DNA from: JALOOE01 sp964423545
Lineage (GTDB): Bacteria; Chloroflexota; Anaerolineae; CG2-30-64-16
Length of the DNA: 20,943 bases
Reading direction: 5' to 3'
Assembly (NCBI GenBank): GCA_964423545.1
Contig: CAYRFV010000075.1
Coordinates: 1 to 20,943 of the forward strand
The notes below the pieces were generated by a model. That model made no database searches and was not told the DNA's origin. It worked only from the letters and a program-made list of their open reading frames with translations. Shown one piece after another: positions 15,291 through 20,943 of this stretch; the stretch's first letter is position 1, and the number at the start of each line of letters is the position of its first letter. The translations under genes were made by a program, and so were the position numbers.

Positions 15291-15808
15291 GACAAGGCCT
15301 TTTTCGCCGCAGTCGCGGCGGCTCCTGCCCCGTTCGGGTGTTCTTTGTTGAGCTCATCCAACACATCGATGAGCGTCTTGTTCGCCGGGATATCGTTCAT
15401 CCGGCCGGCATGGTGGATGTAACGAACCAGGCCAGCGCGATCCACGATCGCAAGCTCGGGCATTCGCCCCAGCTTCAACAGATTGACCTCCTGCCCATAC
15501 AGGTCAGCCACGCGGTGTCGCGGATCCGCCAGGCCCGGGAATGGAAGCCGTTCCCGCTGCCAGAAGGCTTGCACGGCGTTCTTCTCTTCGGGACAGATCA
15601 CCAGGATCTCAGCATTGCGAGCAGTGAACTGGGTGTAGTCTTGGCGCAACTGCGCCATGTGCCGGCGGCAGTGCGGTCAGCCCAGGCTCCGGTTGAAGAC
15701 CAGGATGATGTTCTTGGCGCCCCGGTAGTCGGAGAGGCGCACCGTCTCTCCTCCCTGGTCAGGCAGGGAGAAATCAGGTGCGGTCCCCATGATGTGAAGT
15801 TCAGCCAT
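15287..15808 (-). CDS. Peroxiredoxin-like selenoprotein (in-frame TGA = selenocysteine 44)
   Basis: Read through a TGA at 15677-15679, this gene gives a 173-residue AhpC/TSA thioredoxin-fold protein: APDFSLPDQGGETVRLSDYR, strand NIILVFNR, then S-L-G-U44-P-H-C47-RRHMAQLRQDY, and a family-typical end with PELAIVDRAGLVRYIHHAGRMNDIP. The TGA falls exactly on the first cysteine of the family's CPxC active site, and the frame is intact on both sides. A SECIS-like stem-loop follows at 15642-15657. AGGGG lies five bases before ATG 15808. U44 would be the peroxidatic or reductase residue and C47 the resolving cysteine. Its stop overlaps the SDR start. No selA, selB, selC or selD is visible here. The alternative is a single-nonsense pseudogene; coding conservation and the stem-loop argue against it. 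Confidence 0.85.
15642..15657 (-). promoter_or_regulatory. Bacterial SECIS-like stem-loop
   Basis: On the transcript UGGCGC-AGUU-GCGCCA forms a perfect six-base-pair stem with a four-base loop (seven pairs if A and U of the loop also pair). It begins 20 bases after the UGA, and the loop starts 26 bases after it. Known bacterial SECIS rules are a small apical loop with G in its first two positions, about 16-37 bases from the UGA; this element meets both. It would bind SelB and deliver Sec-tRNA. Not tested by folding software. Confidence 0.7.
15677..15679 (-). other. In-frame TGA recoded as selenocysteine
   Basis: This is codon 44 of the peroxiredoxin-like gene, TGA between GGC (Gly) and CCG (Pro). 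It replaces the first Cys of the active-site CxxC. Confidence 0.8.
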
Positions 15809-15887
15809 GTTTCCCCTCAATCTGCGGTGCAGCGGAAGCCGGGTTGCGTTCCATTGGCGCCGCCTCTAGTCAACGAACAACATCTCC

Positions 15888-15915
15888 TTTATAACACGTG
15901 TATATGGTTTGTAAA
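15888..15915 (-). promoter_or_regulatory. Promoter of the selenoprotein operon
   Basis: The minus strand reads TTTACA (15910-15915, five of six matches), a 16-base spacer, then TATAAA (15888-15893, five of six). The spacer contains the palindrome ACACGTGT (15894-15901), a possible operator. Transcription would start near 15881, about 75 bases before the ATG. The patch is markedly AT-rich against its surroundings. Confidence 0.6.
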
Positions 15916-15975
15916 AGGTGTGCCGAATACAATTCCGCGTTTTGCCGCGAATATCGCCTCGCGTTCGGGCAGGGG

Positions 15976-16000
15976 CGCAGCCTTCCGGAGTCAGGCTGCG
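15976..16000 (-). terminator. GC-rich stem-loop after the alpha/beta hydrolase gene, possible terminator
   Basis: The 8-base arms CGCAGCCT and AGGCTGCG match perfectly around nine bases. It lies about 40 bases past the hydrolase stop and upstream of the next promoter, the right place for a terminator. The U-tract is missing, so it may only protect the 3' end. Confidence 0.35.
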
Positions 16001-16041
16001 TCCGACGCGCGGGGAGGGGAAGGCATCCCACCCCAGCGCGT

Positions 16042-16782
16042 TCAACGTCGGATCGCCTCCAACAGCGCAATCGTAGCGGCCACAACTTGCGCTTTTTGGT
16101 CTGCAGGGTCGATCGTCGCCTGGCCATCCCCGGATTGCGGGCCATACGCGCCGAACTGAGCGTGATTGCCGCCCACGATACGGGCCCAGACAGTGGAAGG
16201 CGGCAGCAGCGCCCTGGACGCCGCGATCTTGTCAGGGGTTGCCAGCCCATCATTCGAGCCGGAGATCGATGTCACCTTGAGGTCGCGGTCAGCCAGGCTG
16301 TTGTTGTCCGCAGGATAGGCTGCCCATAGCACCAGTCCCTCGGCTGCCTCCGGCCTGCCGTGAACATAGGCTGCCGCCATTGCGCCGCCGAGCGAGTGGC
16401 CACCGATCGACCAGTTCTGAATCTCGGGGTGCGCTGCAATCACTTCATCGGCGCGATTCGCGCCGAAGACGGCGAGGTTGAACGGCATCGGCGGGATCAC
16501 GACGAGGTAGCCTTGCTCTGCGATGGCGCGCGCAGCGGGAGCATAGGAGCGTGGGTCGACCCTGCCACCTGGATAGAGGATGAGACCTGTGGTCGGTTGC
16601 TCATGGGTAGGTCGGAAGGTGATCCACGGGCGAAGCTCGACCGCCACCTTGCTGTCGGATTCGAGCGCGGCAAGCGCCTCCGGTGCAGGTCCAAGCGGCG
16701 AATACGCCCACGCTGTGAACGCCCCGGCCGCGAGCACGACCAGAACCAGGATCGCCACAAGGAGCCACTTCAGGATGCGCAT
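16042..16782 (-). CDS. Membrane-anchored or exported alpha/beta hydrolase
   Basis: This 246-residue protein starts with an uncleaved anchor or signal segment (WLLVAILVLVVLAAGAFTAWAY). The domain matches the Abhydrolase_5 type: LILYPGGRVDPRSYAPAARAIAEQGY, nucleophile elbow G-G-H-S130-L-G-G, acid D178 (SGSNDGLA) and histidine H207 (GGNHAQFGAYGPQ). The triad is complete and the active domain should face outward. GGGAGG lies before the ATG and the MFS stop is 18 bases upstream, so it is probably co-transcribed with the transporter. The substrate is unknown; pairing with an exporter could mean processing of an exported compound. Confidence 0.88.
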   Translation of the reverse strand: MRILKWLLVAILVLVVLAAGAFTAWAYSPLGPAPEALAALESDSKVAVELRPWITFRPTHEQPTTGLILYPGGRVDPRSYAPAARAIAEQGYLVVIPPMPFNLAVFGANRADEVIAAHPEIQNWSIGGHSLGGAMAAAYVHGRPEAAEGLVLWAAYPADNNSLADRDLKVTSISGSNDGLATPDKIAASRALLPPSTVWARIVGGNHAQFGAYGPQSGDGQATIDPADQKAQVVAATIALLEAIRR

Positions 16783-16800
16783 CTTAGCCTCCCCGCTGGG

Positions 16801-18093
16801 TCATTCCGTCGCACTCCGACTGCCGGCGAACGATCGCGACGGATCGGGATTCGCCAGGAGTCGTCGCCATGCGAACACCGCCACCCAACCCATGATCAGC
16901 CCAGCCAGAATGCCGGGCGCCCAAGGTCCCACGGCTCCCAGCAACCAGCCGCCGATGATGGGGGACGCGATGCGCGAGAGGCTCTCCAACGATGCTGCAA
17001 TGCCCAACGCGCCGCCGATTTCCTGCGGCTGCACCACGCGGGTGAGCGCCGAATTCACCACGGTGTTGAGCACCCCCGTAGTGAACGCCAGGGGAATCAA
17101 CACCAGCATCAGAATCGGCACGCTGGGGGTGAACGCCCAGGCCAGCAGCGCCAGCGCCTGGATCGCCGCGCTCCAGAAGATGAGCCGGTACTCGCTGAAG
17201 CGTGCAGTCAAGGGGCCGATGAGGCCGCCTTGGACGATGACAGAGAGCAAGCCGACGTATGCCAGGAGATACGCGGTCGATTGGGCGTTCGACCCCAGGC
17301 GATTCTTGGCCCACAAGGTGAACATCGTCTGGAAGAGTGCGGCTGCAAGCGCAGTAAACAGGCGAATGTTCAGCAGCGGGCCGACGCGCGGTTTGGCCAA
17401 CGCGGCAAGCATCGCTCGAAGGCTGATGAGCGAGCGCGGTTGGTGCATCATCTCAGCTCTGCGTTCAGGCGTCAGCGACTCGGGCAGCAGCAGGGCGACC
17501 CCCAGGAAGTTGAGGAACGCCAGGCTGGCCGCAGCGAACGCCGGTGCGCCGTAGCCCCAGTTGCTCAATGCGCCGCCGATGGCTGGCCCCAGGATGAAGC
17601 CGAGGCCAAAAGCCGCGCCGATCAGGCCGAGTCCCTTAGCGCGGTTCTGCGAATCGGTGATGTCGGTGATATATGCTTGCGCGACGGTGATATTGCCGCC
17701 GGTCAGCCCTGCGACGAAACGTGAAATGAACATGACGCCGAGGATCGTCGCCCGCTCCAGGGCCGCGAGCTGATCGGGTGTGGTCGAAGCCAGCGGAATC
17801 GCAGCCAGCGCTCGACCGATCGGATCGGCCAGACCCAGGATCAAAAAGCTGATGGCTGTGCCGCCGATGCTGATCAATAACACGGGACGCCGGCCATAGC
17901 GATCGGAGAGGCGACCCAACAGCGGCGCGCCGATGAACTGCGCCAGCGCATACGAGGCGACCAGCAGTCCGATCACAAACTCGCTGGCGCCGTACTCCCC
18001 GGCATAGTACGGCAAGAGCGGCAGAATAAGACCAAATCCCACCAGGTCAATGAAGACCACGAGAAATATGTTCGCCAGACGACTTACCTTCAT
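16801..18093 (-). CDS. MFS drug/metabolite exporter, TetA-like
   Basis: This 430-residue protein has 12 predicted membrane helices. The helix 2-3 loop carries MFS motif A (APLLGRLSDRYGRRPVLLIS), and the N-terminal half has the drug:proton antiporter pattern FVAGLTGGNITVAQAYITDI seen in TetA-like (DHA1) exporters. The start ATG is preceded by AGGGGGA. The frame is unbroken and the length normal. The drug or metabolite cannot be predicted; many chromosomal members of this group are not tetracycline pumps. The 87-base gap upstream shows no convincing promoter. Confidence 0.93.
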   Translation of the reverse strand: MKVSRLANIFLVVFIDLVGFGLILPLLPYYAGEYGASEFVIGLLVASYALAQFIGAPLLGRLSDRYGRRPVLLISIGGTAISFLILGLADPIGRALAAIPLASTTPDQLAALERATILGVMFISRFVAGLTGGNITVAQAYITDITDSQNRAKGLGLIGAAFGLGFILGPAIGGALSNWGYGAPAFAAASLAFLNFLGVALLLPESLTPERRAEMMHQPRSLISLRAMLAALAKPRVGPLLNIRLFTALAAALFQTMFTLWAKNRLGSNAQSTAYLLAYVGLLSVIVQGGLIGPLTARFSEYRLIFWSAAIQALALLAWAFTPSVPILMLVLIPLAFTTGVLNTVVNSALTRVVQPQEIGGALGIAASLESLSRIASPIIGGWLLGAVGPWAPGILAGLIMGWVAVFAWRRLLANPDPSRSFAGSRSATE

Positions 18094-18180
18094 CGTTGTT
18101 CCCCCTATCTTTACACGCCTAACCCCTGTTCATTCCATTGCGCGTATGGAGCCCAAAGGGACGTGGCAGGGTTCCATTCG

Positions 18181-19014
18181 TCAGGAACCATCGCGACCCG
18201 CCGCGCGACCCGCCGCCTGTGCGCCCGAGCCCTTCCTGTGGTACCGGTCGATCACGCGTCCCACCTCTCGCCGGTCAATCGCCAGGAACAGCGTCATGCC
18301 GAAGACAATAAGCATGTTGGTCAACAGGAAGAAGATCACCTCCTCGATCGGCAGCACCCCGCCGACCATGATGCCCGTCGATTGCGCCGGATCGATCGTC
18401 CACGTGCCGGAGCCGATCGCCACGAAGTCGGCAAGGCACAGATAGAGCCATGGCAGCAACAGCGCGGACAGCACGAGCCGGCGATGATGCCATAGCAAAT
18501 CGCCACCCACTAGCAGCTGCAAGATGACCGGAAGCAGCAGCCACGCGGCTTCGAGCGCCAGGTACGCGCCCGGCGTCCACTTCGCGAGCAGCGCAAGGAT
18601 CGAAGCCAGCCAGACCGCGCCAACGACCGCGGCGGATGCGAAGCGCAGCGTTCGCCGTCGGGGCGCCGGCATCGGCGCCGGGCGAAGATGGCGGATCAAC
18701 CAGAGCAGCCACAGCCCTGTCATCAGGGTCTGTAGTACAAAAAAGAGGTACTCCTCGACCGGCACCCATCCGATGGTGATGCCAGTGACCAGCGCCGGAT
18801 CGTAGTACCAGACTCCGGTCGCCACGAGGTAATTGTCCCATGGCGTCGTCCAAATCACTGCCAGCGCCACGTGCAGCAGCAGCACCAGCCAACCCGGCTG
18901 GTTGTTGAGATCGGGTGGAGGACGGCGTTCTCGCCGCCAATCGCGCCATGTCGCTGCGGCGAGAATCGCCAGTGGGATGCCGAGGAAGACGATGAGAAAC
19001 CCGAAATAGGTCAT
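18181..19014 (-). CDS. crtYcd: Fused lycopene cyclase (CrtYc-CrtYd domains)
   Basis: This 277-residue membrane protein consists of two homologous halves. The first has TTPWDN (56-61), GVWYYDPALVTGITIGWVPVEE ending at residue 88; the second has ADFVAIGSGTWTIDPA (195-210) and VLPIEEVIFF (221-229). The repeated PxEE motifs and the WxxDP pattern are hallmarks of CrtYc/CrtYd-type cyclases, which form beta or epsilon rings on lycopene or related carotenoids. In Actinobacteria the halves are often separate genes; here they are fused. The C-terminal tail is alanine/arginine rich. The ATG overlaps the aldo/keto reductase stop (ATGA), so it belongs to the carotenoid operon. The exact ring formed is unknown. 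Confidence 0.92.
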   Translation of the reverse strand: MTYFGFLIVFLGIPLAILAAATWRDWRRERRPPPDLNNQPGWLVLLLHVALAVIWTTPWDNYLVATGVWYYDPALVTGITIGWVPVEEYLFFVLQTLMTGLWLLWLIRHLRPAPMPAPRRRTLRFASAAVVGAVWLASILALLAKWTPGAYLALEAAWLLLPVILQLLVGGDLLWHHRRLVLSALLLPWLYLCLADFVAIGSGTWTIDPAQSTGIMVGGVLPIEEVIFFLLTNMLIVFGMTLFLAIDRREVGRVIDRYHRKGSGAQAAGRAAGRDGS

Positions 19015-19961
19015 GGGACCCCAACCGCATCGCTTGCGCGATCAAGCGCAGCGACCTGGTCGGCGGTGAGCCGCCAGCCAGTGGCAGCTGCGTTGTCTGC
19101 GGCCTGGCGGGCGTTCTTCGCGCCGGGGATCGGCAGCGCGCCTTTGCAGATGACCCAGTTGAGCGCCACCTGGTTGGGTGTCTTGTCGCGCGATTCGCCG
19201 ATCTCCCGCAGCAGGGCGACAAGCGGCTGAATCCGCGCCAGATAGTCCCGGCGGTAGCGGCGAGCGCGGGTGCCGGTCGGCGGATTGTCCGGCGTGTATT
19301 TGCCGGTGAGCATTCCCATCGCCAGCGGACTGTAGGCGATCAGTGTGACTCCCAGCTCGTGGCATGCCGAGAGCAGCCCGCTGCGCTCAGGCTCGCGGTG
19401 AAGCAGACTGTACTGCACCTGGTTGGCGGCCAGCGGTACGCCGTGTCTTGCCAACGCCGCGTGGGCGCGACGCATCTGCTCGACGTTGTAGTTCGAGACG
19501 CCGACGGCTCGCGTCAGACCGGAATCCACTGTTTCGGCCAACCCCTCCATCCAGGTCTCGATGGGAACGGGCGGGAAGGGCCAATGGATCTGGTACAGGT
19601 CGATCTGCCCCAGTCCGAGCCGTTCTAGGCTGCCGCGCAGCGCCTGCGGCAACGAGCCCTTCCTCCAACGCCACGGGTAGGGGAAGAACTTGGTGGCCAC
19701 GCTGACTTGCCGCCCGCTTCCCCGAATAAACTGGCCCAGGAAGCGCTCCGATCTGCCCCAGCCATAGATCTCGGCCGTGTCGAAGAACGCAAATCCTGCC
19801 TCCAGGGTCGCGTCAAACGCGGCCTTCAGATCGGCCTCGACATACCCTTTGCCGTAGCCCCAAACCATGCTGTCGCCCCATGACCAGGTGCCGATGCCGA
19901 GTGAAGCGACGCGCAGGTCGGTCCGGCCGAGCTGGATGAGGTCAGCCGACGGTGTGGTCAT
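19011..19961 (-). CDS. Aldo/keto reductase
   Basis: This 316-residue protein is a (beta/alpha)8 NADPH-dependent oxidoreductase of the YhdN/IolS-like group. The catalytic tetrad is complete: D61 (FFDTAEIYG), Y66, K91 (VATKFFPYP) and H126 (DLYQIHWPFP). The cofactor region GALPIPGAKNARQAADNAAA near the C terminus is typical. ATG 19961 is preceded by AAGGGGGA and overlaps the stop of the CrtI-like gene; its own stop overlaps the cyclase start. Its position between two carotenoid genes suggests action on a carotenoid aldehyde or ketone, but it may be a general carbonyl reductase. Confidence 0.92.
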   Translation of the reverse strand: MTTPSADLIQLGRTDLRVASLGIGTWSWGDSMVWGYGKGYVEADLKAAFDATLEAGFAFFDTAEIYGWGRSERFLGQFIRGSGRQVSVATKFFPYPWRWRKGSLPQALRGSLERLGLGQIDLYQIHWPFPPVPIETWMEGLAETVDSGLTRAVGVSNYNVEQMRRAHAALARHGVPLAANQVQYSLLHREPERSGLLSACHELGVTLIAYSPLAMGMLTGKYTPDNPPTGTRARRYRRDYLARIQPLVALLREIGESRDKTPNQVALNWVICKGALPIPGAKNARQAADNAAATGWRLTADQVAALDRASDAVGVP

Positions 19962-20943
19962 TGAACCGTCCCCCTTCTGGTACATGAGTCTGCTGGAGCG
20001 TTGCGCGCCAGGCCTGCCCGGGCCGCGGCAGGCATGACGGGCTCGATGAATCCCCTCGGGATGCGGCGCAGCACCGCCTCGGCGACTCGCATCCCACCCA
20101 GAGCCACTGCAAGCGCCGATTGACCGGGGAAGATGCTGTCGCCGACCAGCCAGAGGCCGGGCGCCACCTGGGGCGCCCATGCGCGAAACAGACTCGTTTG
20201 AGGAAACCCCCCTACCCAGCCGCGGCTGCGATGCGTGAAGCGCTGGAAGCTGATCGGGGCGCCGGGCAGGATCAGCCTGGTCGCCCCGCGCAGGCCGGGC
20301 AGCACAAGGCCGGCCGCGGCCAGGACGCGCTCGGTATACTCCTGTTTTCGCGCCTCATACGCGCCGCGATCGTGTTCGAAGAGATCCCACCAGGGCTGTA
20401 ACCGGGTATGGGTGCTGATCGTGAGCGCGCGATGACCGGCGGGGGCGCGACCGGGATCATCGGGCAGGCTGAGTGACAGGAAGACGCTGTTGCCCTCGCC
20501 CAACGGCTCGGCTGCAAGCACTTGGTGATGCAGCGGCGCATCGTCCGGTACCGCGCCTGCATCCAGCCCCACATAGGCCATGAACGCACCCCAGCTATCG
20601 TGTGGCAGCCGTGATCGGCGCAGCCGCCAAGGCGCATGTGCGCCCAGCAGGGTCGCAGCATCCCACGGTGGCAGGTTGAAGATCACGCCGTCAGCCGGAA
20701 AACTGGCGCGTTTTTCCGTTGCCACGACGAACGAACCGTCGCGCTGCCGGGTTGCGTGTGTCACGCGTTGGCGGTAAAGCACCTGTCCGCCCTGCTGGCG
20801 GACGGCTGCTGCCAACAGATCGCCGATCTTGCCCATACCGCCGCGGAGGTGGGCAACCCCACGTCGCGGCATATCCAGCGCGGCCGCTCCGTAAAGCGCG
20901 TTCGCCCGCTCGCTCGTCGCCTGTGCCGAGATGAGTAGTTGGC
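19958..20943 (-). CDS. CrtI-family FAD-dependent carotenoid desaturase/isomerase, 5' end cut by the window
   Basis: The last 328 codons are present; the N-terminal FAD-binding GxGxxG motif lies beyond the window edge. The visible part has LRGGMGKIGDLLAAAVRQQGG, the substrate/FAD domain strand VIFNLPPWDAATLLG, and the C-terminal FAD motif GLWLVGDSIFPGQSALAVALGGMRVAEAVL, typical of phytoene desaturase, CrtD, CrtH and related enzymes. With a lycopene cyclase in the same operon a role in carotenoid desaturation or isomerisation is likely. Which step (CrtI, CrtD or CrtH-like) cannot be decided from this fragment. The stop overlaps the aldo/keto reductase start. Confidence 0.88.
   Translation of the reverse strand, partial: QLLISAQATSERANALYGAAALDMPRRGVAHLRGGMGKIGDLLAAAVRQQGGQVLYRQRVTHATRQRDGSFVVATEKRASFPADGVIFNLPPWDAATLLGAHAPWRLRRSRLPHDSWGAFMAYVGLDAGAVPDDAPLHHQVLAAEPLGEGNSVFLSLSLPDDPGRAPAGHRALTISTHTRLQPWWDLFEHDRGAYEARKQEYTERVLAAAGLVLPGLRGATRLILPGAPISFQRFTHRSRGWVGGFPQTSLFRAWAPQVAPGLWLVGDSIFPGQSALAVALGGMRVAEAVLRRIPRGFIEPVMPAAARAGLARNAPADSCTRRGTVQ

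Noticed and set aside
15287..15658. A complete gene starting at ATG 15658
   Set aside because: It would begin in the middle of a thioredoxin fold, without its first strands or active site, and has no ribosome-binding site; the frame continues upstream through a TGA with family-like sequence.
15287..15808. Peroxiredoxin pseudogene with a nonsense mutation
   Set aside because: The only defect is a TGA at the redox residue, followed by a SECIS-like hairpin, with no frameshift or other decay. Kept as the alternative explanation.
15865..15882. Tiny ORF (MLFVD) in the leader of the selenoprotein gene
   Set aside because: Five codons with AAGGAG directly touching the ATG, which is too close for initiation, and right at the predicted transcript start.
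15976..16000. Confident rho-independent terminator
   Set aside because: The stem is good but no U-run follows on the minus strand, so it was only listed with low confidence.
16360..17724. Long plus-strand ORF of 454 codons
   Set aside because: It lies antisense to two clear genes, is rich in Arg/Gln/His as mirror frames of GC-rich genes are, and has no recognisable domain.

Overview
The window (about 63% G+C by eye) is a dense block of 20 genes, 19 complete and one cut by the right edge. All are on the minus strand, so transcription runs from right to left. No tRNA, rRNA, insertion sequence, CRISPR array or phage gene was seen, and no gap between genes exceeds 300 bases. The gene content points to an aerobic, pigmented, high-GC bacterium: an A2-type caa3 oxidase, a fused CrtY(c)-CrtY(d) lycopene cyclase, a CrtI-type enzyme, a membrane-anchored carotenoid-type glycosyltransferase and SURF1. 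I favour Chloroflexota, but this is inferred from gene content without any database search.

Right to left. (1) 20943-18181: the C-terminal part of a CrtI-family oxidoreductase, an aldo/keto reductase and a fused lycopene cyclase, joined by ATGA stop/start overlaps (carotenoid operon). (2) 18093-16042: a TetA-like MFS exporter and a membrane-anchored alpha/beta hydrolase. (3) 15808-10513: an apparent six-gene operon behind its own promoter. It holds a peroxiredoxin-like protein whose frame is crossed by an in-frame TGA at the catalytic position, a short-chain dehydrogenase, a secreted PPC-like protein, a tocopherol cyclase family protein, an S51-type (cyanophycinase/peptidase E) protein with a CysRS-like C-terminal tail, and an alpha/beta hydrolase with an N-terminal membrane domain. 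(4) 10243-7609: a PlsY-type acyltransferase with a variant motif, a family 2 glycosyltransferase and SURF1. (5) 7359-62: the cytochrome oxidase operon, subunits II (with fused cytochrome c), I, III and IV, followed by a FixH/YtkA-like lipoprotein, a FixG/NapH-like polyferredoxin, a second GT2 enzyme and a YtkA-like membrane protein. A consensus-like promoter precedes subunit II.

The main finding is the peroxiredoxin-like gene at 15287-15808. The reading frame is unbroken on both sides of a TGA at codon 44, and the TGA replaces the first cysteine of the CxxC active site, giving U44-P-H-C47. A perfect stem-loop with a GU-containing AGUU loop begins 20 nucleotides after the TGA and fits the geometry of bacterial SECIS elements. 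The gene is best read as a selenoprotein. A standard gene caller would miss its first 50 residues.

Functionally the window combines respiration (caa3 oxidase and its probable copper and heme assembly helpers), isoprenoid pigment or quinone chemistry (CrtI, CrtYcd, tocopherol cyclase-like, glycosyltransferase) and thiol/selenol redox defence.
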